64,000 bases of DNA from Locusta migratoria (Eukaryota > Arthropoda > Insecta > Orthoptera > Acrididae): the NCBI GenBank assembly GCA_026315105.1, contig CM048746.1, positions 566,259,940 through 566,323,939 of the forward strand, in the 5' to 3' direction. This document shows, piece by piece, positions 35,470 through 46,723 of this stretch. A program made the translations under genes and the position numbers. The notes beneath the pieces were generated by a model. That model was not told the origin of the DNA. It made no database searches and saw nothing but the letters and a program-made list of their open reading frames with translations. The stretch's first letter is position 1. The number at the start of each line of letters is the position of its first letter.

Positions 35470-36269
35470 AATCACACATGTTCTCAATGAACACTGGTAA
35501 AGTTTCAGTTTCAGAAATTCAATACTTCCGGAGATACAGTCACTTGTTTAAGACCATAGCACAGCTTCCAATAGTGCATCCTTGAATTTTCAGCAACTTT
35601 GAGATGATATATCTCTGGGAGTATTTGCATGAAAGAAACAAAACTTGGCCATCTTATACAACTCTTTGAGCTCTTTAAAGTAAAATATTAAGAACAGGAT
35701 TTCTGAACAATTTTCATATAGATAATTTGGGGCAAAGTTGGGCGAAAAAATTGCTGGTTAAAAAAAGTGCGAACTTTAGTTTTTTATATCTCCGGAAGTA
35801 ATTGTGGGATGTACATGAAACTTTGCACACCATAACTCACCAACACAAGGTCTTAGAATATAAAGTTTCATTCTCCTATTGCTTCCCATTATTTCACAAA
35901 TCTAGGGTAAAGTTGACGATTTTTCAAAAAGTGCTACAAATGGGTATTTTTAGTCAAATTTTTAAAAAAAGTGTTTTCTCCAAACTCCTTTAAACTATGC
36001 TCATTAGAAAGAGCACATTCTAAACTATCTAGAAAAGTGGATTTGGTTTTGCAATGCAAGCATATAAGACCCAAAAAAGTAGCATCATCATAGAGGCACA
36101 CTGGAAGTTTGAACCCATTTTTCTGGCACTCAAATTATACCTAAAATCTTTTATTACGTATAATAAATGTTTGTTAATGCCTGGGATAAATGAAATAAGA
36201 AGTTCTGATAAATAGTACTGTTATTTCTTAATTGTCACCCCCCCCCCCCCAACTCTCTCTCTCATGAGT

Positions 36270-36960
36270 TCACCCATCACTTTGAGTCTAAAAATGAGTC
36301 TTCTGAATTCCTTTCACAGGAGTAGTTTGTTCGGACCATTCTTGTTTTTTCTGCTCACAGAATTCTTCAATTTCTTCTTTGGATACCAAAATGAGGACTG
36401 TGGACGTGTAAGATTCCACAACTCTCATAAAATGCTTGGCATTCTTAATTGTAGCTGTATTTGGAATGGAAAGATTATGTTTATTAGCAAGGAGCTTTAA
36501 CATGCTGCCTACACCATCACAAGGCCCCTTCCCATGGCCAGTAGCACTGTATACCCAATCAGCTGGCACAAACGACTTACTCAATTCAAAAAGCTGGTAA
36601 CGATTTTTAAAGTGACTAGGAGCACCATCGGAAATAATGATTATCTTTTCTGCCCATTTGCAGTTGAAGAATTTTGCACATTGCTAGCAAAGCGTGTAGT
36701 CATGTCCCGAGTCATCACTTACAACTGCAACACACTTGTATTAAAAATATGTAATTCCTGTAAAAATTGGAACTTGATCATTACTAAAATTGTACCATTG
36801 TACTTCTTGTGGGAGAATTACAGGGCAGCTCTCAGCAAAATCACAGTGTAGTACTAAACATATTTTTTTCAGCCTGTAAGTGTCCCTTCACTTCTGCAAT
36901 GTGTTGTTGTTGCTGTTGCAATTCCTTAAAATGGTGATGTGTTACTGTTTCACTGTCCAT
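36270..36960 (-). pseudogene. relic of a multicopy DDE-like transposase ORF
   Basis: On the minus strand, in changing frames: HFKELQQQQQHIAEVKGHLQ, AEKNMFSTTLHCDFAES, VSDDSGHDYTRFASNV, KIIIISDGAPSHFKNRYQLF, then in the open frame 36584-36288 SKSFVPADWVYSATGHGKGP, CDGVGSMLKLLANK. The acidic D positions (HxDFAE, VVSD, SDGA) and the ATGHGKGPCDGVG block recall a widespread arthropod repeat protein with an RNase H-like transposase fold; I cannot name the superfamily. 35490-36240 may be its 3' flank. Confidence 0.6.
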
Positions 36961-37129
36961 TTGCCAAGTTCGCCAATGACACTGTCAATGGCAACAGTTT
37001 TATTAATTAGTTTGTTTTCCTCACATGTTGCATATGTAGTTTCTGCAGGGTTATCTGCTGTGTCTTCCAGTCCAAGTGTCTGTAAAGAATGTCCTCTCCT
37101 GGGCAGTCACCACATTCTTGAAACAGACA

Positions 37130-37133
<4 letters not shown>

Positions 37134-37160
<27 letters not shown>
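37134..37160. repeat. poly(T) tract
   Basis: A 27 nt or longer T run; on the minus strand it could be the A tail of the LINE relic to its right. A C tract and an A tract follow at 37254-37284. Confidence 0.85.
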
Positions 37161-37162
<2 letters not shown>

Positions 37163-37284
37163 TCACAGACAACCAATGACTTCACATGCCCAACCAAGGA
37201 GCCATGTCAGAAGCTCCAGTAAGTTCTTCAAAGTTACCACACAAAGTTCATTCCCCCCCCCCCCCCTAAAAAAAAAAAAAAAAA

Positions 37285-38510
37285 AGGAGCCCATCGTGCT
37301 TCATGTGGTGAATATGGGGCTGCCAAGTTTTTTTAAAAACAAAAAGGCAGCTCAAGAAATGTAGCTGTGTCATAACTTCCAGGCACTGAATACCCAAGAA
37401 GAGTTCTGGATCAAGGTGGACTGTAGTGCAATAACAAAAATACATTACCCTCATTTCAGAAGGGGAGAACTGAAAACCATGGGAGAGAGCACATGCAAAA
37501 GCCCGCCGAATGACACCTTGGAGCTGGCATTCAGCTGAGGCTACTGAGTAGGAGCAAAAGTTGTCAACGTATAGTGCAGGAGTTACCAGTAGCCCAAAAG
37601 AGTTCACAGCTCAAAGATGGCAATTAGGGAATCACAGGAAGAGGAAAGGGCCAGTAGTAGTTCCCATTCAGTAAAAGGAGTTTTGTAAAGTTCTTCCAGG
37701 TAAGAGATAAAAAAGAAGTTCTCCTGGATTCGTGCAGAGCTGAGTGAAGAGCCGGCCCTAACCTGAAAAAAGCAGTGGGATAAAAACTGACTGATAAAAA
37801 TTGGTAAGGAGGGTACTTAAAATATTATGACACTAAGAGGCGTCATGCACCTTACGGAGGGCCTAATTCAAAGAAAACTGCAACAAGATGTTGCTGTTTA
37901 TAGAAGGCCTGTCTGATTGCTATTTCCAGTAGACGTAGATGGTCTATAGTAGACCGTCCCTCCAAGAACCCACACAGAGTCAATGTGATTTGAGTACCCA
38001 GTATAATCTGCAGGCAATCATCCTTTCCAGCAATTTACGCAAAACATTTGTCAGGATAATTGACCGGTAACTGTTGAGGTATGATGGAACCTTGCCAGGC
38101 ATAAGAACAGGAAACACTAAAATGTCCCTCCACTACAAGGAGAAAACCCCTTTGAGCCAAATATGGTTAAATACCTACAGGAGATATAGCCACTGTGGAG
38201 GATTGAGGTATTGGAGAAGTTGATTATGGATGGCATCAGAGCCAGGTGGATAGAATCAGTGTTAGGTGCTGAATCATAGGAAGAGGAAAGGGCCAGCAGT
38301 AGTTCCCATTCTGTAAAAGGGGCATGGTAAGGTTCCTCCTGGTAAGAGGTAAAACATAAATTGGAGGCTTTGGCCTGTTGTTTCTTGAGCAGAAAGGCTG
38401 TTGGGCAAGAAACTGTTACTGGTGGCTTTGGAAAGTGAGCCGCAAGATGCTCTGCATGGGTCAATACAGACCCTATTTGGTAGGGCAAGTCCAGATGTTA
38501 ATATTCCTAG
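37285..38510 (-). pseudogene. I/Jockey-group LINE RT relic with internal duplication
   Basis: From right to left on the minus strand: APFTEWELLLALSSSYDSAP (38310), a decayed RT N-terminal stretch with SYRSI..LTNVLRKLLERM (38050), and LYVDNFCSYSVASAE, GFQFSPSEMRVMYF (37570-37450), where the YxDD box has become YVDN. The segment around 38282-38345 is repeated at 37628-37690 in the same orientation, replacing the expected region around motif A. Confidence 0.72.
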
Positions 38511-38749
38511 AAATCCATCTAGTATGACTTTATTGGTGTTTCATACAGACAATGAAGTACATACGCCTAACTAATGCTGTTCCTGCTCTGTAGTTGACAG
38601 GTTCTTGTAGGCCCTATGTACCTTTGTCCACTCAAAGTAATTGCCACCATAAAATGAAGATTTCATAACAAAACATTCACATGATTGGCTAATGCCAATG
38701 TTACAAGATTTCCAACATTATCATGTGAGACCACCAGGGTAAGTAAAAT

Positions 38750-40300
38750 TTAACCATCATCATCAGTGTTCTACCAAATGGTTTTCACATGGCTGTTCTT
38801 GAGGCTCTCCAATCTTCTACCATCCTCTTCAGTTTCACATAATTTCCTCTTCCCTTTATGTGATCTATCATCTTTTATCTTCTACTTCCTCTCAGTCTTC
38901 TCCCACAAACCAGTCTTTCCAAAGCATATTCTAGCATGCACTCCCCTCTTAACAAATGTTCCAATCAATTATTTTTCCTTTCTCTTATAACGTTCAGCAG
39001 ACATCTCTCTTTCCATCCAGCTTATCCTACCCATTCTTGTCCACATCCACATTTCAAATGCTTCTAACCTTTTTTAACCCTCTTGTCCATGAGTCTGTCT
39101 CATTTAGTGCCACACTCCAGACCCTTATCTAATTTGCCGCATAACAGTCTCCTCATTCTCTTGAATGACTCCTTCGCTATGGCAATTTAAGTTTTCACCC
39201 CCTGGTGGCATTTCGAGTCTTCAGTTATTGTACTTCCAAGATAGGCTATTTAAATGCACTTACTTGGCTAATGGTAGTTTGCCCTATTTTAATATTGGCC
39301 AGTCTGCGTCTTGTACTGATGACCACATGCTGTGTTTATTTTCATCCCATATTGCACACAAGTGCCATTCATATCTTTCAGCATGTTGTTCGCTGTCTGT
39401 TCACTTTCTGCTACTAACACCTTGTCATCAGCCAATCTTAAAGGCCTACATTCTATTCTCTTTCCACCAATACATAGGGCCTATACCTCTTTTCCCATCT
39501 AAGCCTTTTGCAATAATCTTTTCAAGGTATGTGTTAAACAACAGGAGGGAAAGGCAACAATCTTGTCTAACACCTCGCCCAATTCTGGTTCCGGCATAAC
39601 TGTAGGCTGGGATACACCCCTCTGCTTTGACCCATGACATCAAGATGTCGGAAAACCAGTATGTGGGATATCTTAATACTTCTGTATTGTAGATACAAAT
39701 AATCTGACATTATAGGTAACAGAATGTTTCATTGATCACAGGTCTTAGCCCAAAAATTTGCACCTTCGGCACTCACATACGGAATGCTCTGTTAACCAAC
39801 AGCTAACCATCAGAGAGAAGCTACAGATCACTTTTTAAACACAAAATATTAATGTTTTGTTTGTAAATAAACTATCATCTTTAACTTAACCACCACATAA
39901 TCACTCATGCACCTCAAAACTACCGTGCTGCAATGACATCACTGGTCAAAACTGACGGGCGGTATCCCCGTCTACATGTGAGCGCTGGTTCCTTTTGAAT
40001 TTCATTTCCAATCCTTATCCTCACTTTCTGGTGAAAATATAAATTCTGTATAAATTTTCTCTTTCCAACCTACTCCTTTCCTCTTCAAAACAGCCATCAG
40101 CTTCTTCCACTGAACTCTGTCAAGCGCCTTTTCTAAATCCACAAAAACAGTAAAGATTTCTCTACATTTTTCTATACATCTTTCCCCTATAGTTCTTAAC
40201 AGGCTAATAGCATCTTTTGTTCAAGAATAGGCCTAATCAAAAGACAATGATTAATGAGTTGTGCAGCATCTAACACATGCTTGTATGGTTTTACACAGAT
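38750..40300 (-). pseudogene. RTE-like LINE relic of a different family
   Basis: The frame 39643-39446 contains GRGVRQDCCLSLLLFNTYLE and KIIAKGLDG, an RT motif B region. Near 40110 the minus strand reads FVDLEKALD-like and QWKKLMAVLKRKG-like text with frameshifts. Near 39090 a C-terminal EAFEMWMW-like stretch is visible. The 3' end near 38755 carries GATGATGATGG. All parts are broken by stops. Confidence 0.6.
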
Positions 40301-41340
40301 GACAGTCTGTTTATTTACCATCTATAAGCAGAAGCACTTTTAAGAAATGTGAATCAATGCTCACATCCTTAGTTTTGAGCAGAGTAAAACCCTCTATTTT
40401 TCCATCCCTGTCACAATAACCTGGTTATAAATTTATTTACTAGCACTAGATACACATTTTTCAGATAAATCTCTTCAGCAAACAAGACTGCTATAATTGT
40501 AACTTTAAAAGGTTAAACATGGCTGTACTTAAACAAATATGCAATGATACTTCAGAAAGACATAAATAATCAGGCACCCAGTTGCATACCAGTATGAAGA
40601 GGTTTTGGAATCCATGACTTAAAAGATTTTATAACAATGAAAGTTACCTTCTCCAGTAGGAGCAATGGATTTTGTTACATCACATGCTTGTCAGACATTG
40701 GCTTTAATTCATCTGTATAATTAACAAGTGAAGGAACGAGTGTGATTAATCTTTCGGAAGAAAATACAGCTGTGGGTAACCAAGTTACTCTAAGAAGAAA
40801 ATAGCATTAGGACACTGACATCTAAACCTAGGTCAGGAGTTCCAACAAACCAATAGGGCCTATATGCAGCTTGTTGGTTGATTATCGCAACTTTTCCAAA
40901 TATATGTATGTAGGCAGGTAGCTCTTATGAATATATGCTACCGTAAAAACTTTATGTCGACACCTTGGGTTACAACCATCAATCGAACCATAGGCCAAAC
41001 CTCTGGCTTCCTTAGAAACAGAGCAACTGAAGTAGAAGTTAGGCACTATAATTAAATTAAACTCTTTGAAATTCTCTCTGTAGATTATTCAGACGTGTTA
41101 CGTCCCATAATGCACCTTATGCCATTTTAACATGTATTTTCAGACTACAGTACTGCCTCAAAGTAAGCTATATGGAACTACTTCATAAAATCTGCTACAA
41201 AACAATTAGAGTAGGCCCTAGCTCGACACCTCAACCATGATCTTTACTACTAGGCCTATAAACTGATTTGTTATTGGCAAAGAGGGTTAAAAATTAGCAG
41301 AATTAAGACAGAAACACACTTGAGGCAAATCTACACTTAC
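40301..41340. other. HELZ intron 1, no recognised feature
   Basis: AT-rich intronic DNA. I see no exon-like or element-like structure. Intron 1 in total runs from 34699 to 41340. Confidence 0.5.
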
Positions 41341-42067
41341 CTGTTTGTTGAGACTGAGTTGCTGATCTGGAATTTTCAGTAGCCAAAACTTCCACTGCCT
41401 GCTTTCCCCTTACAGGATCCAATGTAAATGCTGGTACCAAGCTATCTTGCACAATAGGTTGCTGTTCATTCGATTCAGTTAGAAGTTCCACAGGATGTTT
41501 TCTGCTTCTTCGCTGTCGATCAAGCATATCTAATCCCGACCAATTTTCGATATTTGTGTCTACATTGGACTCCAATTCTAACCTTTGCTGAGGCGGTGCA
41601 TGTTTGTGGTTATTAGTTTTCTGACCCTTTACCATCTGAAGCACAATTCGAATGCGTTCTAGCATTTTCGCTGCTTCTTGGAGGCTTGGCCCTCCAGCAC
41701 TTGAATCTACCCATTCTCTTGCTGCTGTTTCGGCTTCAGAAAACTTGTGCAGCGAAAATAATGCATGTACCAAACGGCGTCTCGCTCTAGCTCCATTGTG
41801 GTTTACCGTATCGGTATCAGACGTGAGTTTGATTATATGGCGGCAGTCTGAAACAGTTAATTCGTGCAAACCGAGTTCTACACAGCATTCGGAGCGCGCT
41901 AGGAGAAAGGAAACAACTTTTTCTTTTGGAGTGCCTTTGTTCAGCGCCGAAATCAAAAGCTGATCAAAAAGATCTTTTGCATTAAACCAGTCTTTGCGCC
42001 GTATGTACTCATGAGCCTGTAGCTCCGGATCGTTCATATCTGACGCTAAACACCTAGCATTTGCCAT
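41341..42067 (-). CDS. HELZ: HELZ exon 1, N-terminal TPR-like region
   Basis: First coding exon of the HELZ orthologue, ATG at 42067-42065 (MANARCLASDMNDPELQ). Helical-repeat text such as AHEYIRRKDWFNAKDLFDQL, SECCVELGLHELTVSDCRHI and RRRLVHALFSLHKFSEAETA corresponds to the TPR-like N-terminus of HELZ. The tail is polar and probably disordered. The donor is ACAG|GTAAGTGT after 41341, phase 1, matching exon 2. No in-frame upstream ATG was needed. Any 5' UTR intron cannot be judged. The gene faces away from TMEM129 across a short promoter. Confidence 0.87.
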
Positions 42068-42685
42068 ACAAGTATCTTTCTAAACATCCTGTAACATCAC
42101 TAAAATGATAAGATCAAATCAAGTAAATACGCCGGTATAAACTGAAATCCGTAATTACTTCTGACGATTAACACAAGCGTCTACGTTTTGCACATTTTTA
42201 ACCCCAAATAACACTATTTTAGTCATTTTGTGCCACCCACCATATCCTCAAACCGAACCTTACCGCCATCTTGATCATTATATACAGTACACTAATACTC
42301 AAACACAAACTTGTCAAAGATGATCAGAGATGAAGTAAACATCAACAGTTAACATCTTTTTTTCTACATGTGAATAAAATAAAAAAATAAAAAAACTAAA
42401 CCCCGATATCGATTACTAGTCTGATGCACAATGTACATGGTTTGTTCTGTCCAATGCATTACCACATATATTAATGACACTCGTAAAACTGTACAAGCAA
42501 GTGAGTGTATCTATTGTATACACACTATGCCTCAAAGAGTTGTTTATCATTGTCTTTGCAATGCTCCTATATTCTATAACACCAAAGATAGAATGACAGA
42601 ATACAATCAAAACAAAGTAGATGTTTATGTTTTTGTTGATTGTGGTATAACATCTGTGATGCGTATTTTTTATTAGTTTGTTGTT
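42068..42685. promoter_or_regulatory. divergent promoter between HELZ and TMEM129
   Basis: Only 618 bp separate the two start codons, so both 5' UTRs and promoters must lie here. At 42264-42273 CGCCATCTTG (reverse complement CAAGATGGCG) matches the YY1/Pho-type site that often lies near transcription starts. No TATA box is obvious. Short frames at 42431-42676 and 42416-42697 show no family resemblance. Confidence 0.55.
42264..42273 (-). promoter_or_regulatory. candidate YY1/Pho binding site
   Basis: CAAGATGGCG on the minus strand matches the core AAGATGGCGGC-type site. It lies about 200 bp upstream of the HELZ ATG. Motif match only. Confidence 0.4.
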
Positions 42686-42884
42686 ATGGCATTTCATTTG
42701 TTTACGCTCTTCTACGTTGCCGTGTCAGTATGTTTTGTTTATCCGACGAGTGCGTTTGTTTATGCTGGTCTAACTGTGGAAGAACTTTTTAGTAGTTGGC
42801 TCGGGAGCGAGTTTGAAAATTTCGTTTTGTACCATATTCGACGTTCTGCTATAACTATACTGTCGCATTCGCTTTTACCCTTAG
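42686..42884 (+). CDS. TMEM129: TMEM129 exon 1
   Basis: TMEM129 is an ER-membrane RING-type E3 ubiquitin ligase involved in ER-associated degradation. The exon begins MAFHLFTLFYVAVSVCFVYP, the first membrane segment, and continues AGLTVEELFSSWLGSEFENF and HIRRSAITILSHSLLPLG, which align with the vertebrate AGLTVQNLLSGWLGSE and HLRRTA.TLLCHSLLPLG text. The donor is TTAG|GTACCT, phase 1. The ATG is the only plausible start; it sits in a context with no upstream in-frame ATG nearby. Confidence 0.9.
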
Positions 42885-42956
42885 GTACCTGAAATTTAAC
42901 CCTTCGAAAAATATCAAAACACCCTGGACATTGAGTTAACATTTCTATTTTTCTAG

Positions 42957-43203
42957 GTTATCTCCTGGGTCTATGTCTATTTGTAAATGGAGACCTGCAT
43001 ACAGTATTCTACGAAAGCGGATATCTGTGGAACATTTTTGTAATATCATCAGTACTTCTACCCGTTGCAACATCATGCTTTATTTGGACGTGGTGGAAAG
43101 ATAACTGGAGACGACATCCTATTTGCCAGACTTTGAGGTTGTTTGCAACTGAAAGTACAGCATGGGAATCTGTAGCATCAGACATAAATGTGGAATTTAG
43201 AAG
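42957..43203 (+). CDS. TMEM129: TMEM129 exon 2
   Basis: After a 72 bp intron (acceptor TTTCTAG) the frame continues GYLLGLCLFVNGD, then a second membrane stretch NIFVISSVLLPVATSCFIW, then WWKDNWRRHPICQTLRLFA and WESVASDINVEFR. This matches the family's second TM segment and the SVNTEFRR motif. The donor is AGAAG|GTATCA after 43203, phase 2. Intron 2 is about 18.6 kb and holds a LINE, a PLE and a gypsy element. Confidence 0.9.
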
Positions 43204-44449
43204 GTATCAACAACATTAATGTAGTAAAAACACTGTCACCAATGCAGTTGCACACAATAATCTACGATTATTCATTATGATAAAAATAATGATAACGAGA
43301 ACTCTTGTGTAAAATGTTTGCTGTAGGCCTAAACTTTTTAAGAGTAACATGCGAAGTGTCAGATATAATCAGATACACATTGCAATGGTTCTAAATTTAA
43401 TGTTTCTTGAAGTAGCCTAAATTTATCTTTGCCTCTAACAGCTGATTCCCAGTAACACTTTATACCACCAGTAAAGAAATCTTGGGCAGTAAAAAACCAT
43501 TATAGTGTAGCACAAAGAAAGACTGGGTCAACTAAATCATGTGATACCACACGTCGTCTTTAACTCCTGTTGTTGGCATGCTGTGGTACATGACTTGAAA
43601 CAATGATCATTACAAACCGTGAAGACTAAAGCTATTTCTTATTGGCCGTCCAAATGCAACTTCTGATTGCCTGTCTTCACCTCCCATCATCCATCGCACC
43701 ATTACCAACATCTACACGTCAAGCACCAGTTACAGACTCATAAACTACACTTTTAACTCATTTTCCTTTTGTAATTTTGTGACATTACTTTTTACAAATT
43801 TAACTGATCAATTTACATTCACAATAGCCCCATGTTTAGATTAAAAAACATTAATCACTTGAAATGTTGATCATTCGTAATGGCAACTGCTTAACAGAAC
43901 ACTATTGCAAAGGGAAGTTTCTTTGTGCATAATGGAAACATTCATTTGATGACCATTGTTTTCTATTTCAGAGTGTTTTTTACCCCACTGTTTAGCATGT
44001 CATCACCAATGGTCTGATGGTCAGACGGGTGCTATTGGATCATTCAGGAAGAACTATTGTAGGCGCCTCTACGAAATAATATTGAGGAGCACTAGTGTCA
44101 AACTGCTTCGATATTATAATAGGTTTCCTTTTGTAGTACTGAGAACGATCAGAAGCAAAGCAAAAGATCGCATGCAAAGATTAACTAGGATATTCTGAGA
44201 ATAAAATCAAAAGGTTGATTTTTTAGGAAGCGATCCACCCTCTGGCTTTGACTCGGGATACCAGCTTGATCTGTTGATGTCGTAGTTGCTTGATAATTTT
44301 GAGTTGTCTGTGTTTACAGGTTGTGTTTGTGTACATATGTAGTGGTGTGTTCTTGTGGTGGAAGTTAAATGGTTCATGGTCATTTTGTGGTTGTTATAGG
44401 CCTCTTTGTATGGTATATGACATTCATTGTATTCGTGTAGTGTGTTTGC
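43204..44449. other. TMEM129 intron 2, unassigned part
   Basis: No exon or element recognised between exon 2 and the LINE. The 80-codon frame at 43956-44198 has no recognisable similarity. Confidence 0.5.
44441..44449. repeat. 9 bp target-site duplication (left copy)
   Basis: TGTGTTTGC here and at 50099-50107 flank the plus-strand I-group LINE. Confidence 0.8.
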
Positions 44450-44845
44450 ATCCCCCTCAGGGCCTCTGCATTAATTTGCGGAGTACGGGCTTGGAGAACC
44501 CGGGGTTCTGAGCTGAGGACTGGTAAGCGCCATCAGTCCTCTAGACCGTAAGCCCTGGGCATGACAGCGACCACCGTGTGTCGCAGCGGTGGAACTTTGT
44601 GTGTTGCAGGGAGCGGGGATCTTGGCTTTATTGCCTGGATCATGAGGATGGAAAAAACCTCTATAAAAAAACCTCAATCTCAAGGTGTGCTGCATGCTGA
44701 TGGGATGCATGACTGTTGAGGTTGAACAGTCGCTAGCGAGCGACCTCTGGGGATACTGCCACACCTCAGTTGTATAAGGCTTACCCAGGCAAGCGGGGCT
44801 CTGCCTGGGTGGTCCGTCCCTTCTCTAGCTGCTCGTGGGACCAAG

Positions 44846-46722
44846 ATGGAGTCCTCACATATTTTTAACCCCGGGGGGATGGGTGTACTGTCAGGGGGTA
44901 CTCGCACCCACACATCTAAGCATTTGAGGGAGGCCAGTCCTCCTGAGACACAATCTGCTAATAGTAACAGGGCTCAAGGAGTCAGTAATAATAATGTCTT
45001 CATTGTTATTAAGAGGGTACCTTTGAAAAGGTCTCTCCTTTCTACATTAATAAGGGACTGGAAGGACTTCTACATCTACATACATACTCCGCAATTCACC
45101 ATAAGGTGCGTAGCGGAGGGTACACTGTACCACTACTAGGTATTTCCTTTCCTATTCCACTCCCAAATTGAACGAGGAAAAAAAATGCCTATATGCCTCC
45201 ATACGAGCCCTAATTTCTCTTATCTTGTCTTTGTGATCTTTATGCGAAATGTAAGTAGGCGGCAGCAAGATCGTACTACACTCAGCTTCAAATTCCAGCC
45301 CTCTAAATTTACTTAACAGAAATTCATGAAAAGAACGTCGTCTTTCTTCCAGCGATCCCCAATTGAGTTGCCGGAGCATTTCTGTGACAGTCGCGCATTG
45401 GTCGAACCTACCGGTAACAAATCTAGCTGCTCATCTCTGAACGGCCTCTATGTCTTCCTTTAAACTAATTTGCTGCGGGTCCCAAACACTTGAGCAGTAC
45501 TCAAGACGTGGTTGTACAAGCGTTTTATATGCGGTCTCCTTTACAGGAACTTGCAGGTTCTTTGAAATTGATTGGCGCTTTGTTAGTTGAGACGACCTGA
45601 GCAAAGCAGGTAGACCTCCTTCTGAATTCAGCAAATTTAGGGGAATATGACATTGTTGTGGAATTACACAATATGTTCAATTCCAGTAAAGCAGTGGTCA
45701 CATGCCATGACATTATGGACATCGAAACGGCAGAACTAAAACAGGAATGGGCATCACAAGGTATCATTGACGTTGAGCAAAGGACCTGAAGGAACAATGG
45801 AGTGATAGAGAAAACCCCTACCTTCATTGTTACTTTCAATTCCCCGTCATTGCCAGAACATCTTATGGCAGGGTTTCTCCGTCTGAAAGTTAGGCCTTTT
45901 ATACCGAACCCTATGAGGTGATTTACATGCCAGCATTTTGGTCATACGACACAGAATTGTGGAGGTAAACCAACATGTGGGAGGTGTGGACAGGCAGCCC
46001 ATGACTCTGGGGTTGACTGTCCCTCCCCAGCAACTTGTCTGCTCGGGAAGCCACACTGTATAGAGTCGTGATTTCCCTGTCTTTGTTGAAGAACAAAAAA
46101 TACAGAAGATAAAAGTGCGCAAATGTATTCCATATGTGGAGGCCAAAAAAGAATATAAGGTGACCCAGCCTCCTGTGTTTCCGACCTCCTATGCCTCACT
46201 ACTCCAGAAACCCACGCCCACTGTTGATGCATCAACGCAGACCATCCCCATTTCCACCAGCAACACTTGCACCTGCATCTATACATGCCAAACTGAGATA
46301 CAGGAATACAGGCCCGACCCAATAGACGTGAAAGATGAAATAGCTGCAGTAATTATTGAGAAGACACCTCAAAAGGAGAGTGCCATCCACAGAAATGTGA
46401 CGTTCCAACAGAGCACGCTCCTCAACAGCAGGGAGCTACCCAGAAGCAGAGTGCTCCCCGAAAGCAGAGTGCTCAGCAACACGCCCTTCTTTCATCTTCT
46501 TTGGAGAAGAAGAAACCAAAGAAGGCATCTCGGCATTTGATCAAAAGCCTCCTCCAGGCACCATCAAATGTCATTCTGGCAGCCTTAACTGATGATGAGG
46601 ATATCATAATGGACCTGGATACCTCATCACCGGAATCAGTCAGCCCTTCTGCCGCTGCCCGCTCACACAGTGCCTCACCGTCTCGGCACAAAGATAGGGG
46701 TAAACTACAACCGCACTGCTGA
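44846..46722 (+). pseudogene. LINE ORF1 gag relic
   Basis: ATG at 44846; NNNVFIVIKRVPLKRSLLST starts the gag domain before the CR1-like insertion at about 45068. After it, in shifted frames, FLRLKVRPFIPNP leads into CCHC knuckles: CQHFGHTTQNC, CGRCGQAAHDSGVDC and a third decayed one. The first knuckle follows an in-frame TGA near 45920. The C-terminal part (46115-46722) is Ser/Thr/Pro-rich. Confidence 0.78.
45068..45575 (-). mobile_element. CR1-like LINE, 5'-truncated, inserted in ORF1
   Basis: The 3' end on the minus strand is GCGGAGTATGTATGTAGATG, a tail type common in arthropod CR1-like repeats. Coding remnants are VKETAYKTLVQPRLEYCSSV with WDPQ, EAVQR and RQLNWGSLEERRRSFHEFLL, the C-terminal region of CR1/L2-type RT proteins. 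Its right edge is approximate and no TSD was resolved. Confidence 0.8.
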
Positions 46723-46723
46723 A

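Noticed and set aside
42416..42697. Short frames in the HELZ/TMEM129 promoter
   Set aside because: No recognisable similarity, overlap on both strands, and AT/TG-biased composition; more likely 5' UTR or chance.
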